A stretch of 41,755 nucleotides of DNA from Sciscionella sediminilitoris (lineage in GTDB: Bacteria; Actinomycetota; Actinomycetes; Mycobacteriales; Pseudonocardiaceae): the NCBI RefSeq assembly GCF_000737195.2, contig NZ_JALM01000066.1, positions 1 to 41,755 on the forward strand, in the 5' to 3' direction. The position numbers were made by a program, and so were the translations under genes. This document shows positions 32,153 to 40,735 of this stretch, piece by piece. The number at the start of each line of letters is the position of its first letter. Position 1 is the stretch's first letter. The notes beneath the pieces were generated by a model. That model did no database searches. It was not told the DNA's origin and worked only from the letters and a program-made list of their open reading frames with translations.

Positions 32153-33427
32153 TCACCCCGAAGCGGCGTTCGACCTGGCGGTGGCCAGGCGCTCGCACAG
32201 GTGACCGGTCGCGGCGGCTCCTGCCACGGCGAGCAGGATGGGCACGAGCAGCTGGTGCGGCGCGTTGGTGAACTCGACGATGAGCACGACGGCGGTGATG
32301 GGCATCCGCTGGGATGTGGCCAGGAATGCGGTGGCGCCGACGATGGCGCAGGACGCGATGGACAGGCCGGGCCACATGGCTGCCCAGATCCCGCCGAGCA
32401 CGACGCCCATGAGCGCGCCGTTCGCCAGTGATGGCGTGAGCAGTCCGCCTTCGGCTCCGCCGCGCAGGCACAGGGCGACGATGACGATGCGGAACACCAG
32501 CAGTCCGACGGCGATCCCGAGGACGGGCTGGCTGTCGAAGGCGAGCTGTGCCGGTCCTTTGCCGTTGCCGAGCAGCTGTGGGAAGGCGATGGACAGGGCA
32601 CCGGCGATGACGAAGGCGAGCGGCGCGAGCAGCATGATGAGTCTGCCGTGTGGTGCGCCTTTCCGCGCCCGCGCGGCCAGCTTGGCGAATCCGTAGGCGA
32701 CCACGCCGGTGATCGGGCCGATGATGACCGACCAGATGGCCAGCGAGGTGCCGACGGTCAGGTCGGGCAGGTGGTACTGCGGGGCGTCGGGGAGCCCGAT
32801 CCAGGAGATCACGGTGGCGAGCACCGAGGTGACGACCGCGGGCAGCACGGCGCGCACGGACCAGGTGCCGAGCAACACCTCGAGGGTGAACACGGCCCCG
32901 CCGACGGGCACGTTGTAGACGGCGGCGAGCCCGGCGCCCGCACCACAGGCGACGAGGATCTGGCACTCCCGGATGGTCAGCCGGGCCCTGCGGGTGAGCC
33001 AGCCGGCGAACATCGCCCCGATCTCGCGTGGCGCCACCTCCCTGCCGAGTGGCGAGCCGAGCGCGACGGTCACGATCTGCAGCAGCGCATGGCAGGCGGT
33101 GGTGAGCATGGGCATGCGCGGGTCCTCGCTGCGCACGGCCTTGGCGATGCTGACCAGCTGACGACCGAACCGGTACACGGCCCACCAGCCGAACCCCGCG
33201 ATGAGCCCGGCGATCGCCATCACGATGAGCCTGCGCGGCCAGGCTGCCGAGGTCACCCCGGCGGTGAAGGAACCGTCCGCGTAGCCGTAGGCCAAGTGCT
33301 GCAGGGCGTGCAGCAGCAGGGCGAGACAGGTCCCGCCCACGCCCGCGCCGAGGCCGACGAGTACCGTGACGACGGCGAGCCGGACGAGCCCCGAGCTCTG
33401 CTGTTCTCCCCTGCTCACGCTGGGCAT
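32153..33427 (-). CDS. Divergent ClC-family chloride channel/antiporter
   Basis: A 424-aa polytopic protein with about 10-12 hydrophobic segments. Pore motifs: GREVAP in SPLGREVAPREIGA (equivalent of GREGP, keeping the gating Glu) and GGLLTPSLANGALMG (GxFxP). The N-terminal GSGIP selectivity motif is not recognisable; the matching place reads VSIAKAVRSEDPRMP. ATG 33427 is chosen because the fold begins just after (LVRLAVVTVLVGLGAG); GTG 33538 is an alternative. It transports chloride, with H+ or not unknown. Confidence 0.85.
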   Translation of the reverse strand: MPSVSRGEQQSSGLVRLAVVTVLVGLGAGVGGTCLALLLHALQHLAYGYADGSFTAGVTSAAWPRRLIVMAIAGLIAGFGWWAVYRFGRQLVSIAKAVRSEDPRMPMLTTACHALLQIVTVALGSPLGREVAPREIGAMFAGWLTRRARLTIRECQILVACGAGAGLAAVYNVPVGGAVFTLEVLLGTWSVRAVLPAVVTSVLATVISWIGLPDAPQYHLPDLTVGTSLAIWSVIIGPITGVVAYGFAKLAARARKGAPHGRLIMLLAPLAFVIAGALSIAFPQLLGNGKGPAQLAFDSQPVLGIAVGLLVFRIVIVALCLRGGAEGGLLTPSLANGALMGVVLGGIWAAMWPGLSIASCAIVGATAFLATSQRMPITAVVLIVEFTNAPHQLLVPILLAVAGAAATGHLCERLATARSNAASG

Positions 33428-33562
33428 TCTGCCACCGGCGAGCCAGGGGAACCGGAAGCCGAACCGTCCAGGGGTGTCGGGATTCTGCCTGGTCAGCTCC
33501 GGGATCCGGAACCAGTGCGCGCCGTGTCCGGCGATCACAGTGACCGGAATCGCCACCGCGAT

Positions 33563-33568
33563 TACGCT
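33563..33568 (+). promoter_or_regulatory. Candidate -10 (TACGCT) for leaderless start at 33575
   Basis: It ends 6 nt before the ATG; the six-base spacer is GCCCCC, which excludes an SD. Confidence 0.5.
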
Positions 33569-33574
33569 GCCCCC

Positions 33575-33880
33575 ATGGAACAGCCACCTCGAAGCTATGA
33601 CGAGTTCACGGCAGGCTCGCTGGAGCAGCGGCGGCAGTGGTACGGCAGCCTCGCCGAGCACGAGCAGGACGCACTGTGGATGGAACAGTTCCGGCGCTAC
33701 CGCGAGGCGCACGCGCACGAACTGTCCACCCAGCAGGAACAGATCATCGAGTCGGCGATGCACCTCTTCCACGGCATCAAGGATCCGGTGGCGATCCGCG
33801 AACTCGGCGAGCAGGCCCGCGACGCGTTCGGCTTCGACGAGGCGCGCAGGCTGTTCGCCACGCTCGGCCCCGAGGAATGA
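33575..33880 (+). CDS. Small helical protein, fulvocin C-related-like
   Basis: A 101-aa all-helical, Gln/Glu/Arg-rich protein (SYDEFTAGSLEQRRQWYGSL, HEQDALWMEQFRRYREAH, STQQEQIIESAMHLFHG). The pattern of LW-x5-RRY followed by L-x2-QQ resembles proteins annotated as fulvocin C-related bacteriocin. That link is weak and gives no function. No signal peptide. It is divergent from the Clc gene and 8 bp from a convergent ATPase gene. Confidence 0.6.
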   Translation: MEQPPRSYDEFTAGSLEQRRQWYGSLAEHEQDALWMEQFRRYREAHAHELSTQQEQIIESAMHLFHGIKDPVAIRELGEQARDAFGFDEARRLFATLGPEE

Positions 33881-33888
33881 TCGCGGCC

Positions 33889-34503
33889 TCAGCCCAACCG
33901 GATGTGCCGGATCCCGGTCTTGGCGCGCTCGACCAGGTTTCGGAATGACCCGCTCGCGGGCAGCAGGGTTCGCCCGATCCCTGCGGCGATCCGGTCCGCG
34001 ACCTGCGGGATCGGCAGCTCATCGGTGTACAGGTGTTCGGCGAAACGCTTGTCCGCCAAGGCATTCAGGCAACGGTCGACCTGGGAAAGCGCCCAGGAAT
34101 CGGCGCGTAGCAGTGGTGTACCACGCGAGCGCAGCCTGCGCCGCACCGTTTCCGGACGGGCCAGCAGCGCGAAATGCCGGACGTCGTGCCCTTCGGCGCG
34201 CAGTTTTCCGATGATCTCCTCGAAGTAGTCCCCGACCACGAGTGTCATGGGCACGATGATGACCTGATCGGTTTCCGCATGCGCGCGCAGCAGATGATCG
34301 AGCACTTCCCGGACTCCGGTGCGCCAGGCGGGAAATTCCTGGAAATCCCGCCGCATTCCGCGCGGCAGCATGCGATGGATGCCGAAGCCGATGAGTTCGG
34401 GATCGCTGACGATACTTCCGGGCAGCCGCCGATGCAGCTCGAACGCGGTCTGGGTCTTCCCGCCGCCGAACGGGCCGTTGATCCATACGAGAACCGGTGC
34501 CAT
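33889..34503 (-). CDS. TmrB-like P-loop ATPase
   Basis: A 204-aa AAA/nucleotide-kinase-fold protein. It starts APVLVWINGPFGGGKTQTAFELHRRL; the WINGPFGGGKT Walker A and TAFELHRR follow the tunicamycin-resistance protein TmrB. LARPETVRRRLRSRG forms a lid-type Arg region. TmrB proteins phosphorylate or sequester small molecules. Resistance here is inference. ATG 34503 comes 1 nt after the acetyltransferase stop, so the two genes are one operon. Confidence 0.8.
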   Translation of the reverse strand: MAPVLVWINGPFGGGKTQTAFELHRRLPGSIVSDPELIGFGIHRMLPRGMRRDFQEFPAWRTGVREVLDHLLRAHAETDQVIIVPMTLVVGDYFEEIIGKLRAEGHDVRHFALLARPETVRRRLRSRGTPLLRADSWALSQVDRCLNALADKRFAEHLYTDELPIPQVADRIAAGIGRTLLPASGSFRNLVERAKTGIRHIRLG

Positions 34504-34504
34504 C

Positions 34505-35062
34505 CTAGAGCTCCCGGATGACCCGCGCCGGATTTCCCGCGGCGAACACCGCATCGGGAATGTCTTTGGTGACAACGCTTCCCGCGCCGATCACGGTGTT
34601 CGAACCGATGCTCACCCCGGGGCAGACGATCGCCCCGGCGCCGAACCAGGCATTGTCCCCGATGCTGATCGGAGCCGTTGTCTCCCAACGATTCCGGCGC
34701 ATCTCGTGATCGGTCATCGGATGCAGCGCGGTCACCAGCTGGGTGCGCGGGCCGATCGAACAGTCGTCGCCGATGGTGATCGGCGCACCGTCCATCAGAA
34801 TGCAGTCGTAGTTGAGAAAACTGTTGCGCCCCATGGTGATCAGCGATCCGTAGTCACACTGGAAGCGCGGCATGATCCAGGAACCCTCACCGAGCCCGCC
34901 GAGCAGTTTGCGCAGGATCGCCTCGCGTTCGCTCTCCTGGCCCGCGCGGGTCATGTTGAACTCGTCGAGCAGTTCCTGGCACCGTCTGCGTCCGGCGACG
35001 AGTTCGGGATCCTTGTCCTGATACAGCTCGCCGCGCAGCATCCGTTCCTTGTTCTCACCCAT
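34505..35062 (-). CDS. Sugar O-acetyltransferase (Maa/LacA-type left-handed beta-helix)
   Basis: A 185-aa hexapeptide-repeat acetyltransferase. N-terminal Mac domain (MLRGELYQDKDPEL), then the coil repeats with ITIGDDCSIGPRTQLVTALHP (catalytic His in ALHP), ISIGDNAWFGAGAIVCPGVSIGSNTVIGAGSVV. It moves acetyl from acetyl-CoA to a sugar or similar hydroxyl. Its ATG (35062-35060) lies inside the 3' end of the TetR gene (8-bp overlap), so it is coupled to that gene and to the downstream TmrB-like gene. Confidence 0.92.
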   Translation of the reverse strand: MGENKERMLRGELYQDKDPELVAGRRRCQELLDEFNMTRAGQESEREAILRKLLGGLGEGSWIMPRFQCDYGSLITMGRNSFLNYDCILMDGAPITIGDDCSIGPRTQLVTALHPMTDHEMRRNRWETTAPISIGDNAWFGAGAIVCPGVSIGSNTVIGAGSVVTKDIPDAVFAAGNPARVIREL

Positions 35063-35699
35063 GACCCGACGATAGCCGCAGGAACAACTCGGTGCAGTGC
35101 GCCACGAGCTCGGCGCGGTTCAACTCCAGTCCGCCCTCCAGCCAGGCGGTCAGCACCTGCGCGAACCCGCCGACCGCGAACTCGGCCTCGACATTCAGCG
35201 CCGTCTCGGCCGGTCCGGCGTTCTCCTGTTCACCGTAGTGTTGGCGGGCCTGCTGACCGAGCAGTCCGGCGAACAACCGGGCGGATTCGCCGCGCCGCAC
35301 CGCGAAGGATTCCCCGGCCAGCGCGGTGGAGAACAGCAGGCGGCCCAGCCGCGGGTCGTCCCCGATCAGTCCGATGATCCGGCCGACCCCCGCGCTGACC
35401 TTCGCCCGGGTTCCCGCCCCGGCCTCGGCGACCGCGGCCAGGGTCGATTCGGCGACCAGCTCGACAACGTGGTCGTAGACGGCCTGCTCGAGCGCGGAGC
35501 GATCGGTGAAGCTCTCGTAGAAATAGCGCGCGGCGAGCCCGGCCTGCTTGCACACCCCGCGCACGGTGAGCGCGTTCTCCCCGGTACCGAGCAGTTCGAG
35601 CCCGGCGTCGATGAACCGCTCCCGGCGCGCTGACCTGCGTTCGGAACCGCGTACGCCGCCATAGGTGCGCAACGGGGCCTGATCTTGACAGCTCGTCAC
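35055..35699 (-). CDS. TetR-family transcriptional regulator
   Basis: A 214-aa repressor. HTH at about 26-70 (RRERFIDAGLELLGT ... TVRGVCKQAGLAARYFYESF), then a helical ligand domain. GTG 35699 follows a perfect TATACT -10 by 7 nt, and that -10 lies inside a 22-bp dyad, pointing to self-repression. It is divergent from an MpaB-type oxygenase gene 51 bp away and is the first gene of an operon with the acetyltransferase and the TmrB-like ATPase. The ligand is unknown. Confidence 0.9.
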   Translation of the reverse strand: MTSCQDQAPLRTYGGVRGSERRSARRERFIDAGLELLGTGENALTVRGVCKQAGLAARYFYESFTDRSALEQAVYDHVVELVAESTLAAVAEAGAGTRAKVSAGVGRIIGLIGDDPRLGRLLFSTALAGESFAVRRGESARLFAGLLGQQARQHYGEQENAGPAETALNVEAEFAVGGFAQVLTAWLEGGLELNRAELVAHCTELFLRLSSGHG

Positions 35700-35701
35700 G
35701 G

Positions 35702-35723
35702 GTATGAGTATATATCTGCATAC
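35702..35723. promoter_or_regulatory. 22-bp TetR operator with embedded -10 (TATACT, minus)
   Basis: Inverted arms GTATG (35702-35706) and CATAC (35719-35723) flank an ATATAT core (35710-35715). The minus-strand -10 TATACT occupies 35712-35707. Binding here would block the tetR operon directly and could reach the oxygenase promoter. Confidence 0.7.
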
Positions 35724-35750
35724 GGTCGTTCGCAGATTGGCGGTTGCGAG

Positions 35751-36557
35751 ATGCGCGAGCCGAAGAGACTGCTGGACACGGTGCACGGCGCCGCCCTGCT
35801 CGGGGCAACGGCGAACGTGATCATGCAGCTGGCGATGCTTCCGGTCGGGCACGGGGTCGCGGAAAGCCGGGTGGAGAGCGGGCAGCTGTTCCGGCACCCG
35901 ATCAAACGGCTGCGCACCACGCTGACCTACCTCGCGGTGGCGATCTCCGGTACCGAGAAGGAGCGGCAGCTCTACCGGGAGGCCACCAATGCCTCGCATC
36001 GCGATGTGCACTCCCGCCCCGGCGATCCGGTGCGCTACAACGCCTTCGACCGGGAGCTACAGCTCTGGGTCGCCGCCTGCCTGTACAAGGGTGTGGAGGA
36101 CACCTTCCGCTTCCTGAACAAGGGTGCGCAGGTTCCCGAACACATCTACCAGGAGGCCGCCACACTCGGCACCACCCTGCAGGTGCCCGCCGAGATGTGG
36201 CCCGCCGATCGGGAGGAGTTCGAGAAGTACTGGCAGGACGGGATGTCCCGGATCGAGATCGACGAACTCGTGCAGGAATACCTGTACAAGCTGATCATGT
36301 TCGAGTTCATGCCGAAACCGTTCGGGAAAATGCTCGGCAATTTCAACAGGTTCGTCACGACGGGCTTTCTTCCCGAGCCGTTCCGCGAGCAGCTGGGCCT
36401 GCCGTGGAACGCACGCAAACAGCAGCAATTCGAACGACTGATCGGCCTGATCGGCACTCTCACCCGGCCGCTTCCGCCGATCCTGCGCCGGTTCCCGTTC
36501 AACGGCTATCTGTGGGACATGCGAGTGCGGATCCTGTTGCGGCGCAAGCTTGTTTGA
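35751..36557 (+). CDS. MpaB/DUF2236-family oxygenase
   Basis: A 268-aa helical protein of the oxygenase-MpaB (latex-clearing-like) family. It has the family's ATANVIMQLAMLPVGHGV start, VESGQLFRHPIKRLRTT, NASHRDVHSR, YNAFDRELQLWVAACLYKG (central Trp/His-type core) and LYKLIMFEFMPKPFG. Family members use haem or act as uncharacterised oxidoreductases; the substrate is unknown. ATG 35751 is chosen from alignment to the family start. It is probably controlled by the divergent TetR gene. Its stop is 3 bp from the glnE stop. Confidence 0.85.
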   Translation: MREPKRLLDTVHGAALLGATANVIMQLAMLPVGHGVAESRVESGQLFRHPIKRLRTTLTYLAVAISGTEKERQLYREATNASHRDVHSRPGDPVRYNAFDRELQLWVAACLYKGVEDTFRFLNKGAQVPEHIYQEAATLGTTLQVPAEMWPADREEFEKYWQDGMSRIEIDELVQEYLYKLIMFEFMPKPFGKMLGNFNRFVTTGFLPEPFREQLGLPWNARKQQQFERLIGLIGTLTRPLPPILRRFPFNGYLWDMRVRILLRRKLV

Positions 36558-36560
36558 GTT

Positions 36561-39512
36561 TCACGCGTCGTAGAAAAGCCGCTCGAAAACCTCGCGGGCG
36601 TGCCGCGCCGTCCGTTTGTAGTGATCCAGGAATTCACCGGGATCGTCGAAATTCTCGAAACCGCACACACTGGCGACCGCGGTCAGTTCCCGTCCGGCGC
36701 GGGGCAACTGATCGCTTTGCTTGCCCCGCACGAGCATGGTGGCGTTGCGCGCTTTGGTGGCGAGCAGCCACGCCTCGAGCAGCGCCTCGGCATCGGGTTC
36801 CTCGATGAGCCCGGCGCCCTGGGCCGCGCGCAGTGCCTCGATCGTCGAGGGCGTGCGCAGTTCCGGCACCTGTCCGGCGTGCTCGAGCTGGAGCAGCTGC
36901 ACCAGCCATTCCACATCGGCGAGTCCGCCCTTGCCGAGCTTGGTGTTGGTGGACGGATCGGTGCCGCGCGGCAGGCGTTCGTTCTCCACCCGCGCCTTCA
37001 TCCGCCGGATCTCGGTGGCCCGCGCGGTACCGATGCCGTCTTCCGGATACCGGTACCGGTCGGCGATCGCGAGGAATTCCGCGCCGAGTTCCTCATCCCC
37101 CGCGATCGGCCGGGCGCGCAGCAGGGCCTGGAATTCCCATGTGTCCGCCCATTTCTCGTAGTAGCCGCGATACCCGGAGAGGGTGCGCACGAGCGGGCCC
37201 GCCTTGCCCTCCGGGCGCAGATCGGCGTCCACCTGCAGCGGTGGGTCCTGCGAGGGGGAACCGAGCAGCCTGCGCACGGTTTCGGCGACCCGCGAGGCGT
37301 ACTTGACCGCGTCCCGGTCCTCGACGCCCTCCAGCGGACGGCACACGAACAGCACATCGGCATCCGAGCCGTAGCCCAGTTCCCGGCCGCCGATCCGCCC
37401 CATGCCGATCACCGCGATCGTGGCTTTCCTGCCGTCCGCGGCGACCGACTCCGCACGGTCGACCGTGTAGAGCACGGCCTGCAGCACCGCGGTCCACACG
37501 GTGGACAGCGCCGCGCACACGGTCTCCGTCTCGATCATGCCGAGCAGATCGGCGCAGGCGATGCGCAGCAGCTCGTGGCGGCGCAGCGAACGGGCCGCGG
37601 AGACGGCGTTGGTGAGCAGCCCGTGCCGGGCGACCGCGCTGCGCATGGCCGCGGTGACCTCCTCGGGGGCCCGTGCGGCGAGTGCGCTGTCGTTCGCGAG
37701 CAGCCGCAGGGTCTCCGGGGCGCGCACCGCGAGGTCGGGGATGAGCTTCGCGGTGCCAAGCAGGTAGACGAACCGTTGCGCGACGGTGCCCTCGTCCCGC
37801 AGGAAGCGCAGGTACCAGGGGGTTTCGGCGAGCGCGTCGGAGACCTTGCGGTAGGCGAGCAGCCCGCCGTCCGGGTCCGGGGTGTCCGCGAACATTCCGA
37901 GCAGCGCGGGAAGCAGGGTGGACTGGATCGCGGAACGCCGGGAGACCCCGGAGGTGAGCGCGTTGATGTGCTGCAGCGCGCCATCCGGTGCGGCGAAGCC
38001 CAGTGCCGCGAGCCTGCGCACGGCCTGGTCGGTGGTCAGCCGCAGGTCCTCGGTCGGTACCCGGGAGACGGCATCGAGCAGCGGCCGGTAGAACAGCTTC
38101 TCGTGCAGCCTGCGTATCCGGGCCGCATGGGTGCGGAACTGGGCGAGCAGGCTGGCGGGCATGTCCTTGCCGCGTACCGGGGTGATGCGCGCGGAGCGGG
38201 CGAGCCAGCGCAGCCCCTCGAGGTCGTCCTCGGCCGGGAACACGTGCGTGCGGCGCATCTTCTCCAGCTGCAGCCGGTGCTCGAGCAGGCGCAGGAACGC
38301 ATAGGACTCGGCGAGCTCGGCGGCATCGGTCCGGGCCACATAGCCCCCCGCACCGAGCGCGCGCAGCCCGTCCATCGTGGACTGCCTGCGGATGTGCTCG
38401 TCCGTGCGGCCGTGCACCAGCTCGAGCAGCTGCACGGCGAACTCCACATCCCGCAGCCCGCCCCTGCCGAGCTTGATCTCCCGTTCCCGGAAGTCCGGCC
38501 GGATGTGTTCCTCGACGCGGCGGCGCATGGACTGCACATCGGCCACGAAGTTCTCCCGGTCCGCGGCCTGCCAGACCATCGGGTACACCGCGTCCAGGTA
38601 GCGCCGGCCGAGTTCGGTGTCCCCGGCCACCGGCCGCGCCTTGAGCAGTGCCTGGAACTCCCAGGTGCGCGCCCATTTCTCGTAGTAGGCGATGTGCCCT
38701 TCGAGGCTGCGCACCAGCGCGCCCGCCTTGCCCTCGGGCCGCAGCGCGGCGTCCACCTCGAAGGCGGCCGCGCTCGCGATCCGGATCATGGCGCTGGCCA
38801 GTTTGGTCGCGCTGGGCAGATCGCCCTCACCGACGAAGACCACGTCCACATCGGAGACGTAGTTCAGTTCGCGTCCGCCGCATTTGCCCATGGCGATCAC
38901 CGCGAGCGAGCACGGTTCGGTCTCGGTGTGCTCGGCGCGAGCCAGCTCAAGGGCGGTCCGCAGCACCGCCTCGGCGAGCCCGGTCAGCGCCGCCATGGTC
39001 TCTTCGAGGCTCGGGGTGCGCAGTTCGGGTTCCACCGTGCCTGCGAGGTCCTCGGCGGCGATCCCGGCGAGCAGGCCCCGGTAGCAGGTGCGCAGGGTGG
39101 CGATCGCGGCCGAGCCCGCCGTGTCCCGCAGCGCGTTCGCGAGCACCTCGTCCGGATCGGCCGGGTCCGCGGCGCGCAGCCAGGCGCACTGCTCCGGGTT
39201 GGCCACGAGATGGTCGCCGAGCGCGGTCGATGCCCCGAGCACCCCGAACAACCGGCCGCGGAAGCGGGCCGAATCGGTCAGCCATTCGGCGAGCTTCGGC
39301 CACTCCTGCCCCGCCGCGGTGCGCAGCCGGTCGAGGGTGCGCAGCGCGAGGTTGGGGTCCGCCGCACGGGCGAGCGCGGTGAGCACCGGGTGCGCCGAAG
39401 GCACCGGCCCAGTGTCATCCCACCATCCCGCGGCGCGCAGCTCGGTCTCCGAGCTCGCGTCGGTGAGCCCGAACCGCGCCGGCGAGGGAACCCCACGCCT
39501 GCGTTCGTTCAT
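36561..39512 (-). CDS. glnE: Bifunctional glutamine synthetase adenylyltransferase/deadenylase GlnE
   Basis: A 983-aa protein with two nucleotidyltransferase domains. The N-terminal domain has GKCGGRELNYVSDVDVVF (about 208-225, deadenylase half), the C-terminal one GMGRIGGRELGYGSDADVLF (about 704-723, adenylylating half). A linker PII-response region and helical segments lie between. It adds or removes AMP on Tyr402 of the GlnA encoded at 26995. ATG 39512 (MNERRRGVPS) is preferred. It follows pitA by 22 bp, so it may be co-transcribed with it. In M. tuberculosis it sits directly beside glnA1. Confidence 0.97.
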   Translation of the reverse strand: MNERRRGVPSPARFGLTDASSETELRAAGWWDDTGPVPSAHPVLTALARAADPNLALRTLDRLRTAAGQEWPKLAEWLTDSARFRGRLFGVLGASTALGDHLVANPEQCAWLRAADPADPDEVLANALRDTAGSAAIATLRTCYRGLLAGIAAEDLAGTVEPELRTPSLEETMAALTGLAEAVLRTALELARAEHTETEPCSLAVIAMGKCGGRELNYVSDVDVVFVGEGDLPSATKLASAMIRIASAAAFEVDAALRPEGKAGALVRSLEGHIAYYEKWARTWEFQALLKARPVAGDTELGRRYLDAVYPMVWQAADRENFVADVQSMRRRVEEHIRPDFREREIKLGRGGLRDVEFAVQLLELVHGRTDEHIRRQSTMDGLRALGAGGYVARTDAAELAESYAFLRLLEHRLQLEKMRRTHVFPAEDDLEGLRWLARSARITPVRGKDMPASLLAQFRTHAARIRRLHEKLFYRPLLDAVSRVPTEDLRLTTDQAVRRLAALGFAAPDGALQHINALTSGVSRRSAIQSTLLPALLGMFADTPDPDGGLLAYRKVSDALAETPWYLRFLRDEGTVAQRFVYLLGTAKLIPDLAVRAPETLRLLANDSALAARAPEEVTAAMRSAVARHGLLTNAVSAARSLRRHELLRIACADLLGMIETETVCAALSTVWTAVLQAVLYTVDRAESVAADGRKATIAVIGMGRIGGRELGYGSDADVLFVCRPLEGVEDRDAVKYASRVAETVRRLLGSPSQDPPLQVDADLRPEGKAGPLVRTLSGYRGYYEKWADTWEFQALLRARPIAGDEELGAEFLAIADRYRYPEDGIGTARATEIRRMKARVENERLPRGTDPSTNTKLGKGGLADVEWLVQLLQLEHAGQVPELRTPSTIEALRAAQGAGLIEEPDAEALLEAWLLATKARNATMLVRGKQSDQLPRAGRELTAVASVCGFENFDDPGEFLDHYKRTARHAREVFERLFYDA

Positions 39513-39534
39513 CACCGACCACACTACTGCGCCG

Positions 39535-40695
39535 CTACGCGGCCAGCGGCATGTCCTTGTCGTCCTTCTTCGACTTCGACTTCGACTTGGTGCGGGTCAT
39601 GCTGTCCTTCGCGAAGGTGTCCGCGCCGACCTTGCTGCGCCTGGCGAGCACGAACAGCAGGATCGCGATCGCCAGCCCGACCAGGCCGACCGCGATGAAC
39701 CCGCCGGTGCCCAGCTCGGCCACATAGCCGGCGAGCGCGCCGACGAGCGCCGCAGCGGGCAGCGTGATCGCCCAGGCCGCGACCATCCGGCCGACGATGC
39801 CCCAGCGCACCGCGCGCGCCCCGCGGGCGACCCCGGAGCCGACGATGCCGCCGGAAACCACGTGCGTGGTGGACAGCGCGAATCCGAGGTGCGCCGAAGC
39901 CAGGATCACCGCGGTGGAGCCGGTCTGCGCCACGAAGCCCTGCGGTGCCTCGATATCGGTGACATCGGTGCCCACCGTCTTGATGATCCGCCAGCCACCG
40001 AGATAGGTGCCGAGCGCGATCGCCGCACCCGCCGAGACGATCACCCAGGTGGGCGGCGCCGCACCGGTGGGAAGCGCGTTCATCGACACCAGCGTCAGCG
40101 TGATCACGCCCATCGTCTTCTGCGCGTCGTTGGTGCCGTGCGCGAGGGAGACAAGGGAGGCCGAGGCGATCTGGCCCCAGCGGTACCCACGGGTGCGCAC
40201 ATTCCCGCTCACCCCGCGGGTCATCCGGTACACCAGCGCGGTCCCGCACACCGTGGCGAGCCCCGCGACAATCGGAGCGGCGAGCGCGGGGAGCAGGATC
40301 TTCTCCACGATCGCGCCGAAGTGCACCGCCCCGGTGCCCGCCGCGACCCAGGCAGCCCCGATCAGCCCGCCGAACAGCGCGTGCGAGGAGCTCGAGGGCA
40401 GCCCGAAGTACCAGGTGACCAGGTTCCACAGGATCGCGCCGACGAGCGCACCGAACACCACGTTGGGGGTCACGACCCGTTCGGCCACGATCCCGGAGGA
40501 GATCGTGCGCGCCACCTCGACCGAGAGGAACGCACCGACGAGATTCAGTACCGCGGAAAGGCCCACCGCGAACTTCGGTCTGAGTGCCCCCGTCGCGATG
40601 GAGGTCGCCATGGCGTTCGCCGTGTCGTGAAAGCCATTGGTGAAATCGAAGGCGAGCGCCGTGATCACGACGATGATGATCAGCGAGTAGTCCAT
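39535..40695 (-). CDS. pitA: Low-affinity inorganic phosphate transporter (Pit family)
   Basis: A 386-aa polytopic permease taking up metal-phosphate with protons. Two copies of the Pit signature are seen: FDFTNGFHDTANAMATSIATGAL at the N-terminus and SLAHGTNDAQKTMGVITL in the second half, each followed by about four or five TM helices. The C-terminal tail is Lys/Ser/Asp-rich. SD GGAGG lies 6 nt before ATG 40695. It lies 40 bp after the amidotransferase gene and 22 bp before glnE. Confidence 0.95.
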   Translation of the reverse strand: MDYSLIIIVVITALAFDFTNGFHDTANAMATSIATGALRPKFAVGLSAVLNLVGAFLSVEVARTISSGIVAERVVTPNVVFGALVGAILWNLVTWYFGLPSSSSHALFGGLIGAAWVAAGTGAVHFGAIVEKILLPALAAPIVAGLATVCGTALVYRMTRGVSGNVRTRGYRWGQIASASLVSLAHGTNDAQKTMGVITLTLVSMNALPTGAAPPTWVIVSAGAAIALGTYLGGWRIIKTVGTDVTDIEAPQGFVAQTGSTAVILASAHLGFALSTTHVVSGGIVGSGVARGARAVRWGIVGRMVAAWAITLPAAALVGALAGYVAELGTGGFIAVGLVGLAIAILLFVLARRSKVGADTFAKDSMTRTKSKSKSKKDDKDMPLAA

Positions 40696-40735
40696 GCGGA
40701 CCTCCGTCCGACTGTTATGGACTGTGCACGGAAAG

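Noticed and set aside
36600-39698. 1032-codon open frame antisense to glnE
   Set aside because: Shadow composition; glnE has both nucleotidyltransferase motifs on the other strand.
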